Origin: Methanosarcinales archaeon Met12 | Lineage (GTDB): Archaea; Halobacteriota; UBA148; JAJOKI01 | DNA: 64,000 nt | Assembly: GCA_002813105.2 (NCBI GenBank) | Contig: CP017966.2 | Coordinates: 434,001 to 498,000 of the forward strand | Direction of reading: 5' to 3' | Shown: positions 1-8,934 of the stretch, piece after piece | Numbering within the stretch: position 1 is the first letter of the stretch | Layout of the letters: every line of letters begins with the position of its first letter | Program-made: the position numbers and the translations under genes | The notes under the pieces: model-generated | What the model saw: the letters and a program-made list of their open reading frames with translations, nothing else | Told to the model about the DNA's origin: nothing | Database searches by the model: none

Positions 1-165
1 CTGGGCAAAAATAACATCAACATAGCCGGGATGCAGGTGGGACGTGAATCGATCGGCGGCGAAGCGGTGATGGTGTTAAACATCGATGGCCCGGTCTCAG
101 ATGGCATACTGAAGCAAATCGAGGCAGTGGATGGTATTCAAAATATTAAACTCGTCGTGCTTTAA
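1..165 (+). CDS. serA: D-3-phosphoglycerate dehydrogenase, C-terminal end (partial)
   Basis: The window opens inside this gene, in frame 1, and the stop is TAA at 163-165. The 54 visible residues match the C-terminal ACT domain of SerA: they contain NINIAGMQVGRE, then GGEAVMVLNIDGPVSDGIL, and end KLVVL. In the family this domain follows the NAD-binding catalytic core and often senses serine, while the enzyme makes the first step of serine synthesis from 3-phosphoglycerate. The catalytic part lies upstream of the window and cannot be judged. The call rests on the characteristic GMQVGR and GGEAVMVLN segments. Confidence 0.85.
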   Translation: MGKNNINIAGMQVGRESIGGEAVMVLNIDGPVSDGILKQIEAVDGIQNIKLVVL

Positions 166-180
166 ATAACGGCTTTAGAC

Positions 181-292
181 GTCCCAGCCGGGACTTGAAC
201 CCGGGTCTTAGGCTATCTGCAAGTTTTCCATCAACGCTTTTTGCGAAAAGGGTTGCCGCAGGCCTAAAGGATATCCGCTACCCTACTGGGAC
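181..292 (-). tRNA. tRNA-Arg (anticodon GCG) with a 41-nt intron
   Basis: Read on the minus strand, the acceptor arms GTCCCAG and CTGGGAC pair fully. The T arm is CCGGG-TTCAAGT-CCCGG and the anticodon stem is TAGGC/GCCTA. The mature anticodon loop reads CTGCGGA, giving anticodon GCG (arginine, CGC codons). An intron lies between positions 37 and 38 (plus-strand 215-255). Around it CTGC pairs with GCAG, leaving 3-nt bulges GGC and ATA, which is the canonical bulge-helix-bulge of archaeal tRNA splicing. Exon 1 is 256-292 and exon 2 is 181-214, so the mature tRNA is 71 nt. No CCA is encoded. The first 10 nt overlap the last codons of the upstream pyrophosphatase gene. Confidence 0.93.
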
Positions 293-822
293 TTTTTATA
301 TTCTTCTTTATATAACTTTATTGATTTCTCAATCGACCTCTTTGCCTCTTCCGCACCTTTCCATCCCACCAATTCTACTTTTTTCCCTTCGAGCTCTTTA
401 TACACCTGGAAGAAGTGCGCTATTTCCCTTAAGTTCTGATGCGGTATATCTTCCATATCTCTTGCCTCTCCAAATCTTGGGTCATGTTTTGGCACGCAGA
501 GTAGCTTATCGTCTTGCTTGCCCACATCCATGAGTCTCAGCATGGCTATAGGTCTACATTCTATCAATATCCCTGGATGTGTCGGATTTGTCACAAGCAC
601 CAGTGCGTCGAGTGCATCTCCATCCTCTGCCAATGTCTGTGGCATTATCCCATAGTCCCCTGGATAATGGAAGGGAGAGAATAACACCCTATCCAGCTTG
701 AATATGTTGCGCTTCTTGTCATATTCGTATTTGTTCTGGGAGCCTTTCGGTATCTCCACTATCACGTTAATTATGTGCGGTGGCCTTTCTCCTGGCTCTA
801 TATCATGCCACATATTCCCCAT
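283..822 (-). CDS. ppa: Inorganic pyrophosphatase (soluble, family I)
   Basis: A 179-residue cytoplasmic enzyme that hydrolyses pyrophosphate and so pulls biosynthetic reactions forward. It has the family I layout: an N-terminal IVEIPKGSQNKYEYD, then the signature DGDALDALVLV with clustered metal-binding aspartates, then the lysine/tyrosine-rich C-terminal helix. The length fits the archaeal family (about 170-180). The C-terminal end EYKKSQ is slightly long. Its TAG stop (283-285) sits inside the 5' end of the following tRNA-Arg gene, so the two transcription units share DNA. It lies 15 nt after leuB on the same strand and may be cotranscribed. Confidence 0.95.
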   Translation of the reverse strand: MGNMWHDIEPGERPPHIINVIVEIPKGSQNKYEYDKKRNIFKLDRVLFSPFHYPGDYGIMPQTLAEDGDALDALVLVTNPTHPGILIECRPIAMLRLMDVGKQDDKLLCVPKHDPRFGEARDMEDIPHQNLREIAHFFQVYKELEGKKVELVGWKGAEEAKRSIEKSIKLYKEEYKKSQ

Positions 823-837
823 TTCACTTCACCTCTC

Positions 838-1965
838 TTAAGCTTCCCTTATGATCCTTGCGATGTTGTCACCAACATCCGAAGTACTGGATGACCCGCC
901 CATGTCGCGTGTCTTTACCTTTCCTTCTTTGGTGTTTCGTTCTATGGCATTCACCACCGTATCCGCCGCCTCCTTCTCACCCAAGTGTTCCAGTAGCATG
1001 GAGCCAGCCCATATCGTCGCGATGGGATTTGCCGTGTTCATTCCCTTGTATTTCGGAGCGGAGCCGTGAATTGGCTCGAACATGCTTGTTCCTTCTGGAT
1101 TGATGTTTCCGCCTGGTGCAAATCCAAGACCGCCCTGGATCATGGCTCCCAGATCGGTGATGATATCTCCGAACATATTGGGCGTAACAACTATATCAAA
1201 CCACTCTGGATTCTTGACGAACCACATCGTTATGGCATCTACGTAGTTGAAGTCGGTTTTAACATCGATGTAGTCTGCTGCGACTTCCTCGAATATTCGC
1301 CTCCAGAGCCCATATATATCTGTCAGCACGTTTGCCTTGTCCACAGAAGAAAGATGTCCTTTACTATTCTGAGCAAGTTCAAACGCATATCGAATCACGC
1401 GTTCGGTGCCTTCTCTGCTGATCATGCCGATCTGGTATGCGATCTCGCCGCTGTCTGAATCGATGTCAAGGTCAAATTTGACCTTGTATAATTTCCGGAT
1501 GACGTCCAGTTCATGCGCAGATACTCTTTTATTCGTGGAACCCCCGATTCCAATATAGAAATCCTCGGTGTTCTCCCTCACGACCGTGAAGTCTATGTCC
1601 TTTGTTCCCTTGTCTCTCAATGGCGTCCAGACGCCCTTCAATAATTTTACGGGGCGGAGATTGATGTACTGGTCAAAGTAGAATCGCATCGCCAGCAGAA
1701 TTCCCTTTTCCAGTATACCCGGTTTTACTCTATCATCTCCCACTGCGCCCAGATATATCGCCTTGTACTGCTCCAGTTCGCGCAAAACGTCCTCTGATAT
1801 CAACTCGCCGGTCGCCAGATAATGGTCGGCTCCATGTGGATAATCGATCCACTCTATATCAAAACCGTGTACCTCGGCAACTGTCTCGAGGACTTTTTTG
1901 CCCTGAGCGATGACCTCGGGGCCGATTCCATCGCCTGCTATAACTGGAATTTTGTATAAGGTCAT
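838..1965 (-). CDS. leuB: 3-isopropylmalate dehydrogenase (or homoisocitrate-type homologue)
   Basis: This 375-residue protein is an NAD-dependent beta-decarboxylating dehydrogenase. It starts with [14 protein letters not shown], has the substrate-binding segment around INLRPVKLL, the acid/base tyrosine region [16 protein letters not shown], and the metal-binding [15 protein letters not shown]. It lies 34 nt after leuD on the same strand, and leuC is further upstream, which supports leucine synthesis. Methanogens also use paralogues of this family for 2-oxosuberate (coenzyme B) synthesis, and sequence reading alone does not exclude that. The ATG at 1963-1965 fits the family start. Confidence 0.88.
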   Translation of the reverse strand: MTLYKIPVIAGDGIGPEVIAQGKKVLETVAEVHGFDIEWIDYPHGADHYLATGELISEDVLRELEQYKAIYLGAVGDDRVKPGILEKGILLAMRFYFDQYINLRPVKLLKGVWTPLRDKGTKDIDFTVVRENTEDFYIGIGGSTNKRVSAHELDVIRKLYKVKFDLDIDSDSGEIAYQIGMISREGTERVIRYAFELAQNSKGHLSSVDKANVLTDIYGLWRRIFEEVAADYIDVKTDFNYVDAITMWFVKNPEWFDIVVTPNMFGDIITDLGAMIQGGLGFAPGGNINPEGTSMFEPIHGSAPKYKGMNTANPIATIWAGSMLLEHLGEKEAADTVVNAIERNTKEGKVKTRDMGGSSSTSDVGDNIARIIREA

Positions 1966-1999
1966 CTGGTTTTCTCTCCCTGAGTCGTAGTTATTTATA

Positions 2000-2512
2000 C
2001 TATTCTGGGCTTAACCCCGCTCGTGTATATTTAATCAACCCGCCGCACTCGATAATCTTTCTCACGAACTCTGGCATTGGCGTAGCTTGGTGTGTCTCGC
2101 CCGTCGTTTTGTTATTGATAAAGCCCTTCCTGAAATCCACCACGAGGATGTCCCCCTCTTTAATGCGCTCTGTTTCGGCGCATTCGAGAATGGGCAACCC
2201 AGTGTTGATGGCGTTCCTGAAGAATATCCCTGCAAATGATTTCGCGATGACGCATTTGATTCCAGCGCCATTCAATGCCAGTGGCGCATGCTCCCTGGAG
2301 GAGCCGCAACCGAAGTTTTTTCCTGCGACGATAATATCGCCTGGTTTTACTTCGCGTGCGAATCCAGGGCGAACGCCCTCAAAGAGGTGGTTTGCCAGCT
2401 TCTTCGGGTCGTTTATCGTAAGATACCTGCCAGGAATGATGGCATCCGTATCGACGTCGTCGCCGAATCTCCAGACGTTTCCTTTCATGATGTGGTGATT
2501 GTCGCTTGTCAT
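2000..2512 (-). CDS. leuD: 3-isopropylmalate dehydratase, small subunit (LeuD/HacB family)
   Basis: A 170-residue swivelling domain of the aconitase superfamily. It pairs with the iron-sulfur large subunit to isomerise 2-isopropylmalate to 3-isopropylmalate. The signature [18 protein letters not shown] is at residues 16-33 and the active-site loop [17 protein letters not shown] follows. The tetrapeptide after the conserved tyrosine, which helps set substrate choice between isopropylmalate and homoaconitate in methanogens, reads YLTI here. I cannot assign specificity from it. The first ATG (2510-2512) is used; a second one eight codons later would also fit. The large subunit gene is separated by the HicBA insertion. 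Confidence 0.88.
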   Translation of the reverse strand: MTSDNHHIMKGNVWRFGDDVDTDAIIPGRYLTINDPKKLANHLFEGVRPGFAREVKPGDIIVAGKNFGCGSSREHAPLALNGAGIKCVIAKSFAGIFFRNAINTGLPILECAETERIKEGDILVVDFRKGFINNKTTGETHQATPMPEFVRKIIECGGLIKYTRAGLSPE

Positions 2513-2531
2513 ACTTAAAGGATATCTTCTG

Positions 2532-2760
2532 CTAAAAATCCTCTAAATCATAGGCTAAATATCCCTGCTCTCTCAGTTTCCCGCCCCAATCAACGAATTT
2601 TGATTTTTCTTTTTTTCTTAATTCTGTGAGAATTTTTAATGCTTCTCTCTTTGCTCAATGAGTTCCTCAAAGAAGGCAACCCGTTTATCTCCATTTGAAT
2701 CTGTCCGGGAGCTCTTTTACGACAAGTTTTTATGCTCTTGGACCCACCTAATCGTGTCTG
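2532..2760 (-). pseudogene. Frameshifted remnant of a small antitoxin-like gene
   Basis: No intact gene lies between leuD and hicB, but the minus strand carries a coherent protein fragment broken into two frames. One frame reads VAFFEELIEQREKH before a stop. The next continues with AKREALKILTELRKKEK and ends WGGKLREQGYLAYDLEDF with TAG at 2532-2534. Upstream, a third short piece reads KLVVKELPDRFKW. The composition (charged, helical, about 70 codons) resembles small antitoxins of toxin-antitoxin loci. The family is not certain. It lies beside the intact HicBA pair, which suggests repeated insertions at this site. Confidence 0.4.
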
Positions 2761-2788
2761 GAAGAGATGATAACTCAAGGTGATTGAC

Positions 2789-2989
2789 ATGAAGTTCAAG
2801 GTCGTAATCAGAGAAGGAGAGGATGGCTGGTACGTAGTTGAGTGCCCATCTTTACCTGGCTGTATTTCGCAAGGAAAAACTAAGAAAGAAGCTTTGGAGA
2901 ACATCAAAGAAGCCATTGAGCTTTACCTGGAGCCGGAAGAAGTTCAGGTGACACAGAAAGGAGAGCAAATGGTGGAGATAACAGTGTGA
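2789..2989 (+). CDS. hicB: HicB-family antitoxin
   Basis: A 66-residue protein with the HicB partial RNase H fold: a beta-strand start MKFKVVIREGEDGWYVVECP, the typical LPGCISQGKTKKEALENI turn and helix, then a strand-rich end. HicB binds and neutralises the HicA mRNA interferase and often represses its own operon. The ATG at 2789 is preferred over the GTG at 2780 because AAGGTGAT ends 6 nt before it. The order hicB-hicA is the reverse of the second pair in this window (40032-40468). The C-terminal DNA-binding domain of longer HicB proteins is absent. Confidence 0.85.
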   Translation: MKFKVVIREGEDGWYVVECPSLPGCISQGKTKKEALENIKEAIELYLEPEEVQVTQKGEQMVEITV

Positions 2990-3213
2990 CAAAACTGCCG
3001 GTCATCTCTGGAGAAGAAGCAATTAAGGTGTTGAATAAAGCTGGTTTTGTTTTCGTTAGGCAGAAAGGAAGTCATGTGAGAATGAAAAGGGTCACAGCTG
3101 AGCGAGCCATTAATGTGACTATACCTCTCCATGACGTTTTAGATAGAGGCACATTGAGGAGCATTATTAAGGCTGCTAACTTGACTGTTGAGGGGTTTGT
3201 TGAGCGGTTGTAA
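2986..3213 (+). CDS. hicA: HicA-family mRNA interferase toxin
   Basis: A 75-residue HicA toxin with the double-stranded-RNA-binding-like fold. GEEAIKVLNKAGFVFVRQKGSH is its recognition helix and strand, and the histidine of the GSHVRM motif is the predicted catalytic residue. The family cleaves mRNA when not bound by HicB. It starts with GTG overlapping the hicB stop by 4 nt (GTGA), so translation is coupled. The pair runs opposite to the flanking leu genes and separates leuD from leuC. Confidence 0.85.
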   Translation: MTKLPVISGEEAIKVLNKAGFVFVRQKGSHVRMKRVTAERAINVTIPLHDVLDRGTLRSIIKAANLTVEGFVERL

Positions 3214-3322
3214 GATCGTTTAACCTGTTATGAGAGTTGGTGTGGTTGGCTTTAAGACGAAAGTGCAAAAGTTTAGTTAGTATTTAAAACTTTGCAGTTC
3301 TTGGTGAGTTTAAGCTTTGCCC

Positions 3323-4597
3323 TTATATCTCCCTGGGGTCGGTTATACTGCCCGTAATCGCAGACGCAGCTGCAGTAGCTGGCGAGCACAGATATACGAA
3401 TGCCTTGGCGCTGCCCTGCCTGCCCTTGAAGTTCCTGTTGGAAGTTGCAAGCCCGACCTCTCCGTCCCCGAGAAGCCCAAACGAGCCTCCCATGCATGGG
3501 CCGCAGCATGGTGCTTCCACAAGCGCGCCAGCCTCTACGAAACATTCGATGAATCCTACCTCCAGCGCCTTTAAATATTCCATGCGCGATGCCGGTATGA
3601 TTATCACGCGGACGCCATTGGCAATATGATGACTACCGAGAATCTCCGCAACGACTTTCAAATCCTCAAATCGACCATTGGTACACGAGCCGATGAATAT
3701 CTGGTCGATTTTCGTGCCCTCAACATCACTCACGTTTTTGACGTTGTCCACGTTGTGCGGACAGGCTATCTGCGGCCGAAGGTCAGATATATCGTATTCA
3801 TGATGCTGTGCATAGTTGGCATCTTCGTCGCTGCACCAATGCAAATCGAGTTTGAAGTCGGGAATGCACTGCTTCAGATATTTCTCGGTCTCTCTATCAG
3901 GCTCGATGATGCCTACTGCCCCGCCCATCTCGATCGCCATGTTGGACATCGTCATCCGCTCGGAGATGCTCATGTTCCTCACCGTTGGTCCAGCATACTC
4001 GCAGGCAGAATACGCCGCCCCGTCTGCACCCACGTCGCCGATTATGTGCAGTATCACGTCTTTTGAGTACACTCTGTCAGGCAGTTTGCCTTCAATCTCA
4101 AACCGGATGGACTGCGGAACCTTAAACCATAATTTTCCAGTAGCCAGAGCAGACGCCATATCCGTGGAGCCGACGCCAGTAGAGAATGCGCCGAGTGCGC
4201 CATACGTACAGGTGTGCGAATCCGACCCGATTATCAGGTCCCCTGAGTTTACATGGCCTTTTTCAGGCATTACCTGGTGGCACACCCCCTCATACACGTC
4301 ATAATTCAGGATGCCTTGTTCATCCGCAAACTTCCTGAGCATTATATGATTATTGGCCGCATTCAGCGAGTCGGCTGGAACCTGATGGTCAAACAACATC
4401 ACGATTTTGCTTGGGTCCCACACGCGCTTCTTTTTCCGACCTGCCATGATCTCGTAGAACCCATGGATGGCAAGCGGTCCGGTAATGTCGTGAATCATGG
4501 CACAATCTATATCGGCAAATACAAATTCGCCTGCCACAACGGGTTTTCCAGATGCTCGAGAGAATATCTTCTCAGTAATAGTCAGACCTGTGGACAT
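3323..4597 (-). CDS. leuC: 3-isopropylmalate dehydratase, large subunit (LeuC/HacA family)
   Basis: The [4Fe-4S] aconitase-family large subunit, 424 residues from the ATG at 4595-4597 ([20 protein letters not shown]). The reading frame stays open upstream but would invade the divergent promoter, and family members begin here. It shows the DHQVPA segment, [22 protein letters not shown], and three cluster cysteines, one in [13 protein letters not shown] and two in PCCGPCMGG. With LeuD it performs the isomerisation step of leucine synthesis. A homoaconitase role in coenzyme B synthesis is the alternative. leuD lies about 0.8 kb downstream past the HicBA insertion. Confidence 0.9.
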   Translation of the reverse strand: MSTGLTITEKIFSRASGKPVVAGEFVFADIDCAMIHDITGPLAIHGFYEIMAGRKKKRVWDPSKIVMLFDHQVPADSLNAANNHIMLRKFADEQGILNYDVYEGVCHQVMPEKGHVNSGDLIIGSDSHTCTYGALGAFSTGVGSTDMASALATGKLWFKVPQSIRFEIEGKLPDRVYSKDVILHIIGDVGADGAAYSACEYAGPTVRNMSISERMTMSNMAIEMGGAVGIIEPDRETEKYLKQCIPDFKLDLHWCSDEDANYAQHHEYDISDLRPQIACPHNVDNVKNVSDVEGTKIDQIFIGSCTNGRFEDLKVVAEILGSHHIANGVRVIIIPASRMEYLKALEVGFIECFVEAGALVEAPCCGPCMGGSFGLLGDGEVGLATSNRNFKGRQGSAKAFVYLCSPATAAASAITGSITDPREI

Positions 4598-4653
4598 GAT
4601 TGACAAAATAATGGCAGAGTACCTAAATAAATCAATCGATATGTTGAAATCCT

Positions 4654-5805
4654 TTGCAAGTAAATGATGAAAACATGAAGGAGATTCTACAAACCCACGA
4701 ACAAGTAGAATGGGCCTCATCAGAGGAGTTTAAAGAGAAGGTGGCAGAGAAGCTCAAACTGATGGGGGGCCTGTGCGATGAAAAGACTGCTGCCATGCTC
4801 GTGGCACATGACCTCGATGCGGAAATGTCGATGTCAAAATCCAAGTCGGATGCTATAAAAATCAATGATATATCATTAGAGAAGAAAAACGTGTGTTTCA
4901 TCGGCAAGGTTACGGATGTAGATAGAGTACGTGAGTTCAGTAGGGAAGATGGCTCACGTGGGAGGGTCGCAAACATCCTGGTCTCTGATGATACTGGCTC
5001 GATTCGGGTTGTCCTCTGGGATGAGCTTGCGGACCTGGTCAAAGTAGATGAGGTCAAAATCGGACAGGTTATCGAGGCCAGTGGATATGTGAAAGATGGG
5101 TATTCTGGCGTTGAGGTTAACATCGGCAGGGGCGGCAGCCTCAATTTCGTCGAGGACAGGGACGTCACCGTTAAGACATATAAGATATGCGACATCAAGG
5201 TTGGCATGGGTGGCATAAACATTGCAGGAAAGGTTATCGACGTCGGAGGGATGCGCACGTTTTCCAGAAAAGATGGAACAGAGGGGCACGTGAACAACAT
5301 CACGATAGGAGATGAAACGGGCAAGATTCGGGTGACACTGTGGGACGACCTTGCTAAGGGTGCAAAGTTTGCGGTTGGAGATACTATCGAGACCACAAAC
5401 GGATATTCCAGGGAGAACTTCGGCCAGATGGAGATACACATTGGAAACAGGGGCTCCATCAAAATTGGAGATAAAAAGGTGGAGTATTCGGAGCAGATTA
5501 TGAAAATCGGGGACATCGGGGTAAATGAATCCTGTGACATAGTGGGGGTGGTGACCGAAATCGAGGGCGTGCGGGAGTTCAATAAAAGCGATGGCAGTAC
5601 TGGAAAGGTGGCAAATCTAAGGGTCGCTGACGAGACGGGCGGCATCCGAGTAGCACTGTGGGGAGAGCATGCAGATATAGTCAATAGCATCAGCATCGGA
5701 ACCAAGCTCAAAATCATGGACTGCTATGCCAAGGTAAGATGGAATGATAAAGTGGAGTTGAATGTCGGTTGGCGTAGTAAAGTGTCACTGATGGGCAAGG
5801 GGTAA
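4654..5805 (+). CDS. rpa: Replication protein A-like single-stranded DNA-binding protein with three OB folds
   Basis: A 383-residue protein with three consecutive OB-fold repeats, at about residues 75-165, 175-265 and 280-375. Each has the same core: [18 protein letters not shown]..., then [12 protein letters not shown]; the later copies read [13 protein letters not shown] and [14 protein letters not shown]. This is the archaeal RPA pattern for coating single-stranded DNA in replication and repair. An N-terminal helical segment of about 60 residues precedes the folds. The start is uncertain: TTG at 4654 or ATG at 4675. A TATA-like box CCTAAATAAA lies near 4622. The gene diverges from leuC and precedes radA, which fits a DNA repair role. 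Confidence 0.88.
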   Translation: MQVNDENMKEILQTHEQVEWASSEEFKEKVAEKLKLMGGLCDEKTAAMLVAHDLDAEMSMSKSKSDAIKINDISLEKKNVCFIGKVTDVDRVREFSREDGSRGRVANILVSDDTGSIRVVLWDELADLVKVDEVKIGQVIEASGYVKDGYSGVEVNIGRGGSLNFVEDRDVTVKTYKICDIKVGMGGINIAGKVIDVGGMRTFSRKDGTEGHVNNITIGDETGKIRVTLWDDLAKGAKFAVGDTIETTNGYSRENFGQMEIHIGNRGSIKIGDKKVEYSEQIMKIGDIGVNESCDIVGVVTEIEGVREFNKSDGSTGKVANLRVADETGGIRVALWGEHADIVNSISIGTKLKIMDCYAKVRWNDKVELNVGWRSKVSLMGKG

Positions 5806-5901
5806 GATTGAATCACCAGCTTATTATCACGGATGACCACTTTCACACTACATACTCGAAGTATTTATGAGATTCTGTGTTTATTAGCATAGGGAGATAG
5901 T

Positions 5902-6870
5902 ATGAGCGAAAAGATATCATTGGATGAGTTGCCAGGCGTAGGAGTTGCAACAGCCGAGAAACTTAAAGATGCTGGCTTTGGTTCGATAGAGGCGATTGCG
6001 GTTGCATCACCATCTGAATTGGCGGGCGCTGCAGAGATAGGAGAGACGGTAGCAGCAAAAATAATAAAGGCGGCGCGAGACGCTGCAGATGTTGGCGGAT
6101 TCGAGACAGGAGATATCGTATTCGAGCGAAGAAAGCAGGTCGGAAAATTGACGACCGGTTGCAACCCTCTTAATGAGCTGCTTGGGGGCGGTATTGAGAC
6201 GCAGTCTATTACGGAATTCTATGGAGAGTTTGGCTCGGGAAAGACCCAAATTGCTCATCAATTGGCCATAAATGTACAATTGCCAAAAGAGAAGAGTGGA
6301 CTGAGTGGTTCTGCTATCATCATCGACACGGAGAATACGTTTCGTCCCGAGCGAATCCAGCAGATGGCGGAAGGAGTTGGATTGGATTACGAGGGGCTCC
6401 TCAAAAACATACACGTCGCCAGGGCGTATAATTCGAGTCATCAAATGTTGTTGGTCGAAAGGGCGTCTGAACTGGCAGAGCAGTTGAAGGAATCCGACTA
6501 TCCGGTAAGGTTGATAGTCGTCGATTCGCTGACAGCGCATTTCAGGGCAGAATATATAGGGAGGGGGACGCTCGCAAACCGGCAACAACAGCTCAACAAA
6601 CATCTGCACGACCTCATGCGGTTTGGTGACCTGAACAATGCCGTAGTGATGGTGACCAATCAGGTCATGTCCAAACCCGATGCCTTCTTTGGCGACCCAA
6701 CCAGACCGATAGGTGGCCACATCCTGGGGCATACTGCTACGTTTAGATTATACCTGCGAAAGTCCAAGGGCGAGAAAAGAATTGCCAGACTGGTGGATTC
6801 GCCATCTTTGCCCGAGGGAGAGGCCGTGTTCTCGGTAACGAAAGAGGGAATCGTGGGGCTCGAAGATTGA
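5902..6870 (+). CDS. radA: DNA repair and recombination protein RadA
   Basis: The archaeal RecA/Rad51-type recombinase, 322 residues. An N-terminal helix-hairpin-helix domain ([15 protein letters not shown]) is followed by the linker [20 protein letters not shown] and the ATPase core. Walker A is GEFGSGKTQ, Walker B is LIVVDSLT, and the L1/L2 DNA-binding loops follow, including [10 protein letters not shown]. It polymerises on single-stranded DNA for strand exchange. A good ribosome site GGGAGATAGT precedes the ATG. The stop overlaps the start of the next gene by 4 nt. A paralogue, RadB, is at 13007. Confidence 0.97.
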   Translation: MSEKISLDELPGVGVATAEKLKDAGFGSIEAIAVASPSELAGAAEIGETVAAKIIKAARDAADVGGFETGDIVFERRKQVGKLTTGCNPLNELLGGGIETQSITEFYGEFGSGKTQIAHQLAINVQLPKEKSGLSGSAIIIDTENTFRPERIQQMAEGVGLDYEGLLKNIHVARAYNSSHQMLLVERASELAEQLKESDYPVRLIVVDSLTAHFRAEYIGRGTLANRQQQLNKHLHDLMRFGDLNNAVVMVTNQVMSKPDAFFGDPTRPIGGHILGHTATFRLYLRKSKGEKRIARLVDSPSLPEGEAVFSVTKEGIVGLED

Positions 6871-7529
6871 AAATATTAGTCCTGGACATCGATGGCACCA
6901 TTACAGACGACGAACGGAGGGTCAATTGTAAGGTGATAGAGGTTATTCGCCGTTTAGATATACCGATAGTCCTCGCAACAGGAAATATAGTATGCTTTGC
7001 CTCCGCTACTGCAAGGCTCATCGGCACCGGCGGTATCGTTATCGCTGAGAATGGCGGAGTCGTAAAGACAAGTCTTGATGGCAAAGAATACGTCCTCGGA
7101 GACATCGTGCGGTGTCGACGCGCATTTGACCTTTTAAAAACGCATTTCAAACTCGAGAAACTCGACTCAGAATATCGAGGGACCGAGATTGCGGTGCGAA
7201 AAAATTTTAATTTAGACGTGGCAAGGGCGATTCTGGATGGAGCCAATCTTGGTGTGAATATGGTAGACAGCAGATTTGCCATACACATCAAAGACAAGCG
7301 CATCGATAAAGGGACTGGATTGAAAAAAGTCGTAGAACTGCTGGGTTGGTCAACTGAAGATGTCATAGCGATCGGTGACGCTGAAAACGACGTCGAGATG
7401 CTTCAGACCGCGGGACTGGGCATAGCGGTTGGCAATGCAGACCAAAAACTAAAAACGGTAGCGGATTTTGTGATGGAGGGCAAGTACGGCGCTGGCGTGA
7501 TTGAGGCAGTCGAGCGGTTTATAAACTAA
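6867..7529 (+). CDS. pgp: Phosphoglycolate phosphatase (archaeal HAD family)
   Basis: A 220-residue haloacid dehalogenase-fold phosphatase. Motif I is [10 protein letters not shown] with the nucleophile Asp, motif II is VLATGN, the lysine motif is [10 protein letters not shown], and the last motif is [11 protein letters not shown]. The C2B-type cap lies between. The archaeal family acts on phosphoglycolate, which can arise when oxidative DNA damage at 3' ends is repaired, so cotranscription with radA is plausible. It starts with TTG, sharing TTGA with the radA stop. Specificity is inferred from family length and layout; other sugar phosphates are possible. Confidence 0.85.
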   Translation: MKILVLDIDGTITDDERRVNCKVIEVIRRLDIPIVLATGNIVCFASATARLIGTGGIVIAENGGVVKTSLDGKEYVLGDIVRCRRAFDLLKTHFKLEKLDSEYRGTEIAVRKNFNLDVARAILDGANLGVNMVDSRFAIHIKDKRIDKGTGLKKVVELLGWSTEDVIAIGDAENDVEMLQTAGLGIAVGNADQKLKTVADFVMEGKYGAGVIEAVERFIN

Positions 7530-7627
7530 AGATGTAGCTCCGTATAAGACCAAGGTCAAACTGGTGATATACGATATCGACACGTAAATCAAGAAAACAT
7601 TTATGTTCGTTCAAATAGAGGTTTTCT

Positions 7628-8836
7628 CTACAAGGTCGATTTAAATCGACTCCAAGCAACCTCCTCTACCCTCCTGATTACCTCTTTTACGGGTATGCCG
7701 TTTTCGTTGGCTATTCTTTTGCAATCCTCGAACTCGGCAGAGATGTTCATCAGTTTTCCATTGCTATCTGTTGCGATTTTGACATCGGCTTTGTGTTTTT
7801 TCCCGGCAATCTCGATAGCAACCGATGCCATTTTCCTCTTGGCGATCAGCCTGTGTCTTACAGGCATTATTCGCACACCGAGTGAGCCCGTTTCCTCGAT
7901 GACCTTTCTTGCCAGCACGCTCACGTCTGCTGGTTTTGCGATTATCTGTATTATATGCCCACTTCGTCCTTTTTTCATCGTGGCAGGAATGATGGCAACG
8001 TCCTTCGCACCCAACTTCATCAACTCCTCGAGGAGGTTGCCAAGTATTTCGCCAGTGACGTCATCGACGTTTGTTTCAAGTACTTCAATTGAGTCATGAA
8101 TAAGTGCATCCATCTCTCCAACTACAATGCGCAACGCATTTGGCATCTCGAGCTCTTTTGATCCAGCGCCATATCCAATTTTTTTGACGGCAATCTCGGG
8201 GAAAAATGTGCTGCATTTCTGGACGAAATGCGCAAGTATCGCCGCCCCTGTAGGGGTTAACAATTCTTCTTCCACCGGACCTCCTCTAAAAATCAAACCG
8301 GAATTGCGAAGTATTTCCAACGTCGCCGGTGCCGGTACTGGCAGGCGCCCATATTTTGTATCTACAAAGCCGCTGCCGACATATACTGGGGTGCTGTGAA
8401 TTGCGCACTCCCTAAAACCAAGGTCATGAAATGCTGCGCACGCACCCATCACATCTGCGATTGCGTCAGCAGTCCCAACTTCGTGAAAATGCAATCGGTT
8501 TTTGGGCACCCCATGTATTCTCGATTCAGCATCGGCAATCTTCTCATATATTGCGATAGCGTCCCTGATTATTGCATCATCAAGCCCACACGATTCAACT
8601 GCCTTCACGATGTCCGCATATCTTCGGTCACCGTTGTCATCGCTGGTCACGCTCACCATGGTCCCATCGATACCCTGTCTATTCGTTTTCGTGATATCGA
8701 CCTCGACCTCTCCGAAATCGGTGATGCACGTCATCGCATTTTCTACTATATCCTTCCTTGCTCCCAGATCGACCAAGCCCCCGATGATCATATCTCCAGA
8801 GGCGCCAGAGACGGGGTCGAATACAACTGCCTTCAT
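7628..8836 (-). CDS. larC: LarC-like nickel insertion / DUF111 family protein
   Basis: A 402-residue protein of the LarC family. It begins MKAVVFDPVSGASGDMI, has a histidine-rich middle (HFHEVGTADAIADVMG), and a C-terminal domain containing ETNVDDVTGEILG. In lactate racemase maturation LarC inserts nickel into the pincer cofactor with CTP. Many archaea carry the gene without a known racemase, so its substrate here is open. The ATG at 8834-8836 is chosen because a longer GTG start would overlap the promoter, and GGTGCGACG precedes it. It is convergent with pgp and divergent from cdc48. No larB or larE lies nearby. Confidence 0.85.
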   Translation of the reverse strand: MKAVVFDPVSGASGDMIIGGLVDLGARKDIVENAMTCITDFGEVEVDITKTNRQGIDGTMVSVTSDDNGDRRYADIVKAVESCGLDDAIIRDAIAIYEKIADAESRIHGVPKNRLHFHEVGTADAIADVMGACAAFHDLGFRECAIHSTPVYVGSGFVDTKYGRLPVPAPATLEILRNSGLIFRGGPVEEELLTPTGAAILAHFVQKCSTFFPEIAVKKIGYGAGSKELEMPNALRIVVGEMDALIHDSIEVLETNVDDVTGEILGNLLEELMKLGAKDVAIIPATMKKGRSGHIIQIIAKPADVSVLARKVIEETGSLGVRIMPVRHRLIAKRKMASVAIEIAGKKHKADVKIATDSNGKLMNISAEFEDCKRIANENGIPVKEVIRRVEEVAWSRFKSTL

Positions 8837-8871
8837 CGTCGCACCATAATTTTTATATCTCACTGTGCATT

Positions 8872-8898
8872 AGATACAATAATATATAACAATAGTAC
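8872..8898. promoter_or_regulatory. Shared AT-rich promoter between larC and cdc48
   Basis: The 71-nt divergent gap contains ACAATAATATATAAC, a TATA-like box readable on both strands. It is about 25 nt from the likely start of transcription of each gene: leader of about 25 nt for larC, and about 20 nt before GTG 8935 for cdc48. The cdc48 leader carries a strong ribosome site GGAGGAGAAC at 8921-8930. Confidence 0.45.
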
Positions 8899-8934
8899 AA
8901 TGGATGTCTTATTACTATTTGGAGGAGAACGCCC

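Noticed and set aside
4632-5717. 361-codon open frame on the minus strand opposite the RPA gene
   Set aside because: It is Ser/Pro/Thr-rich without domain pattern, lies fully antisense to three clear OB folds, and follows from the codon bias of the real gene.
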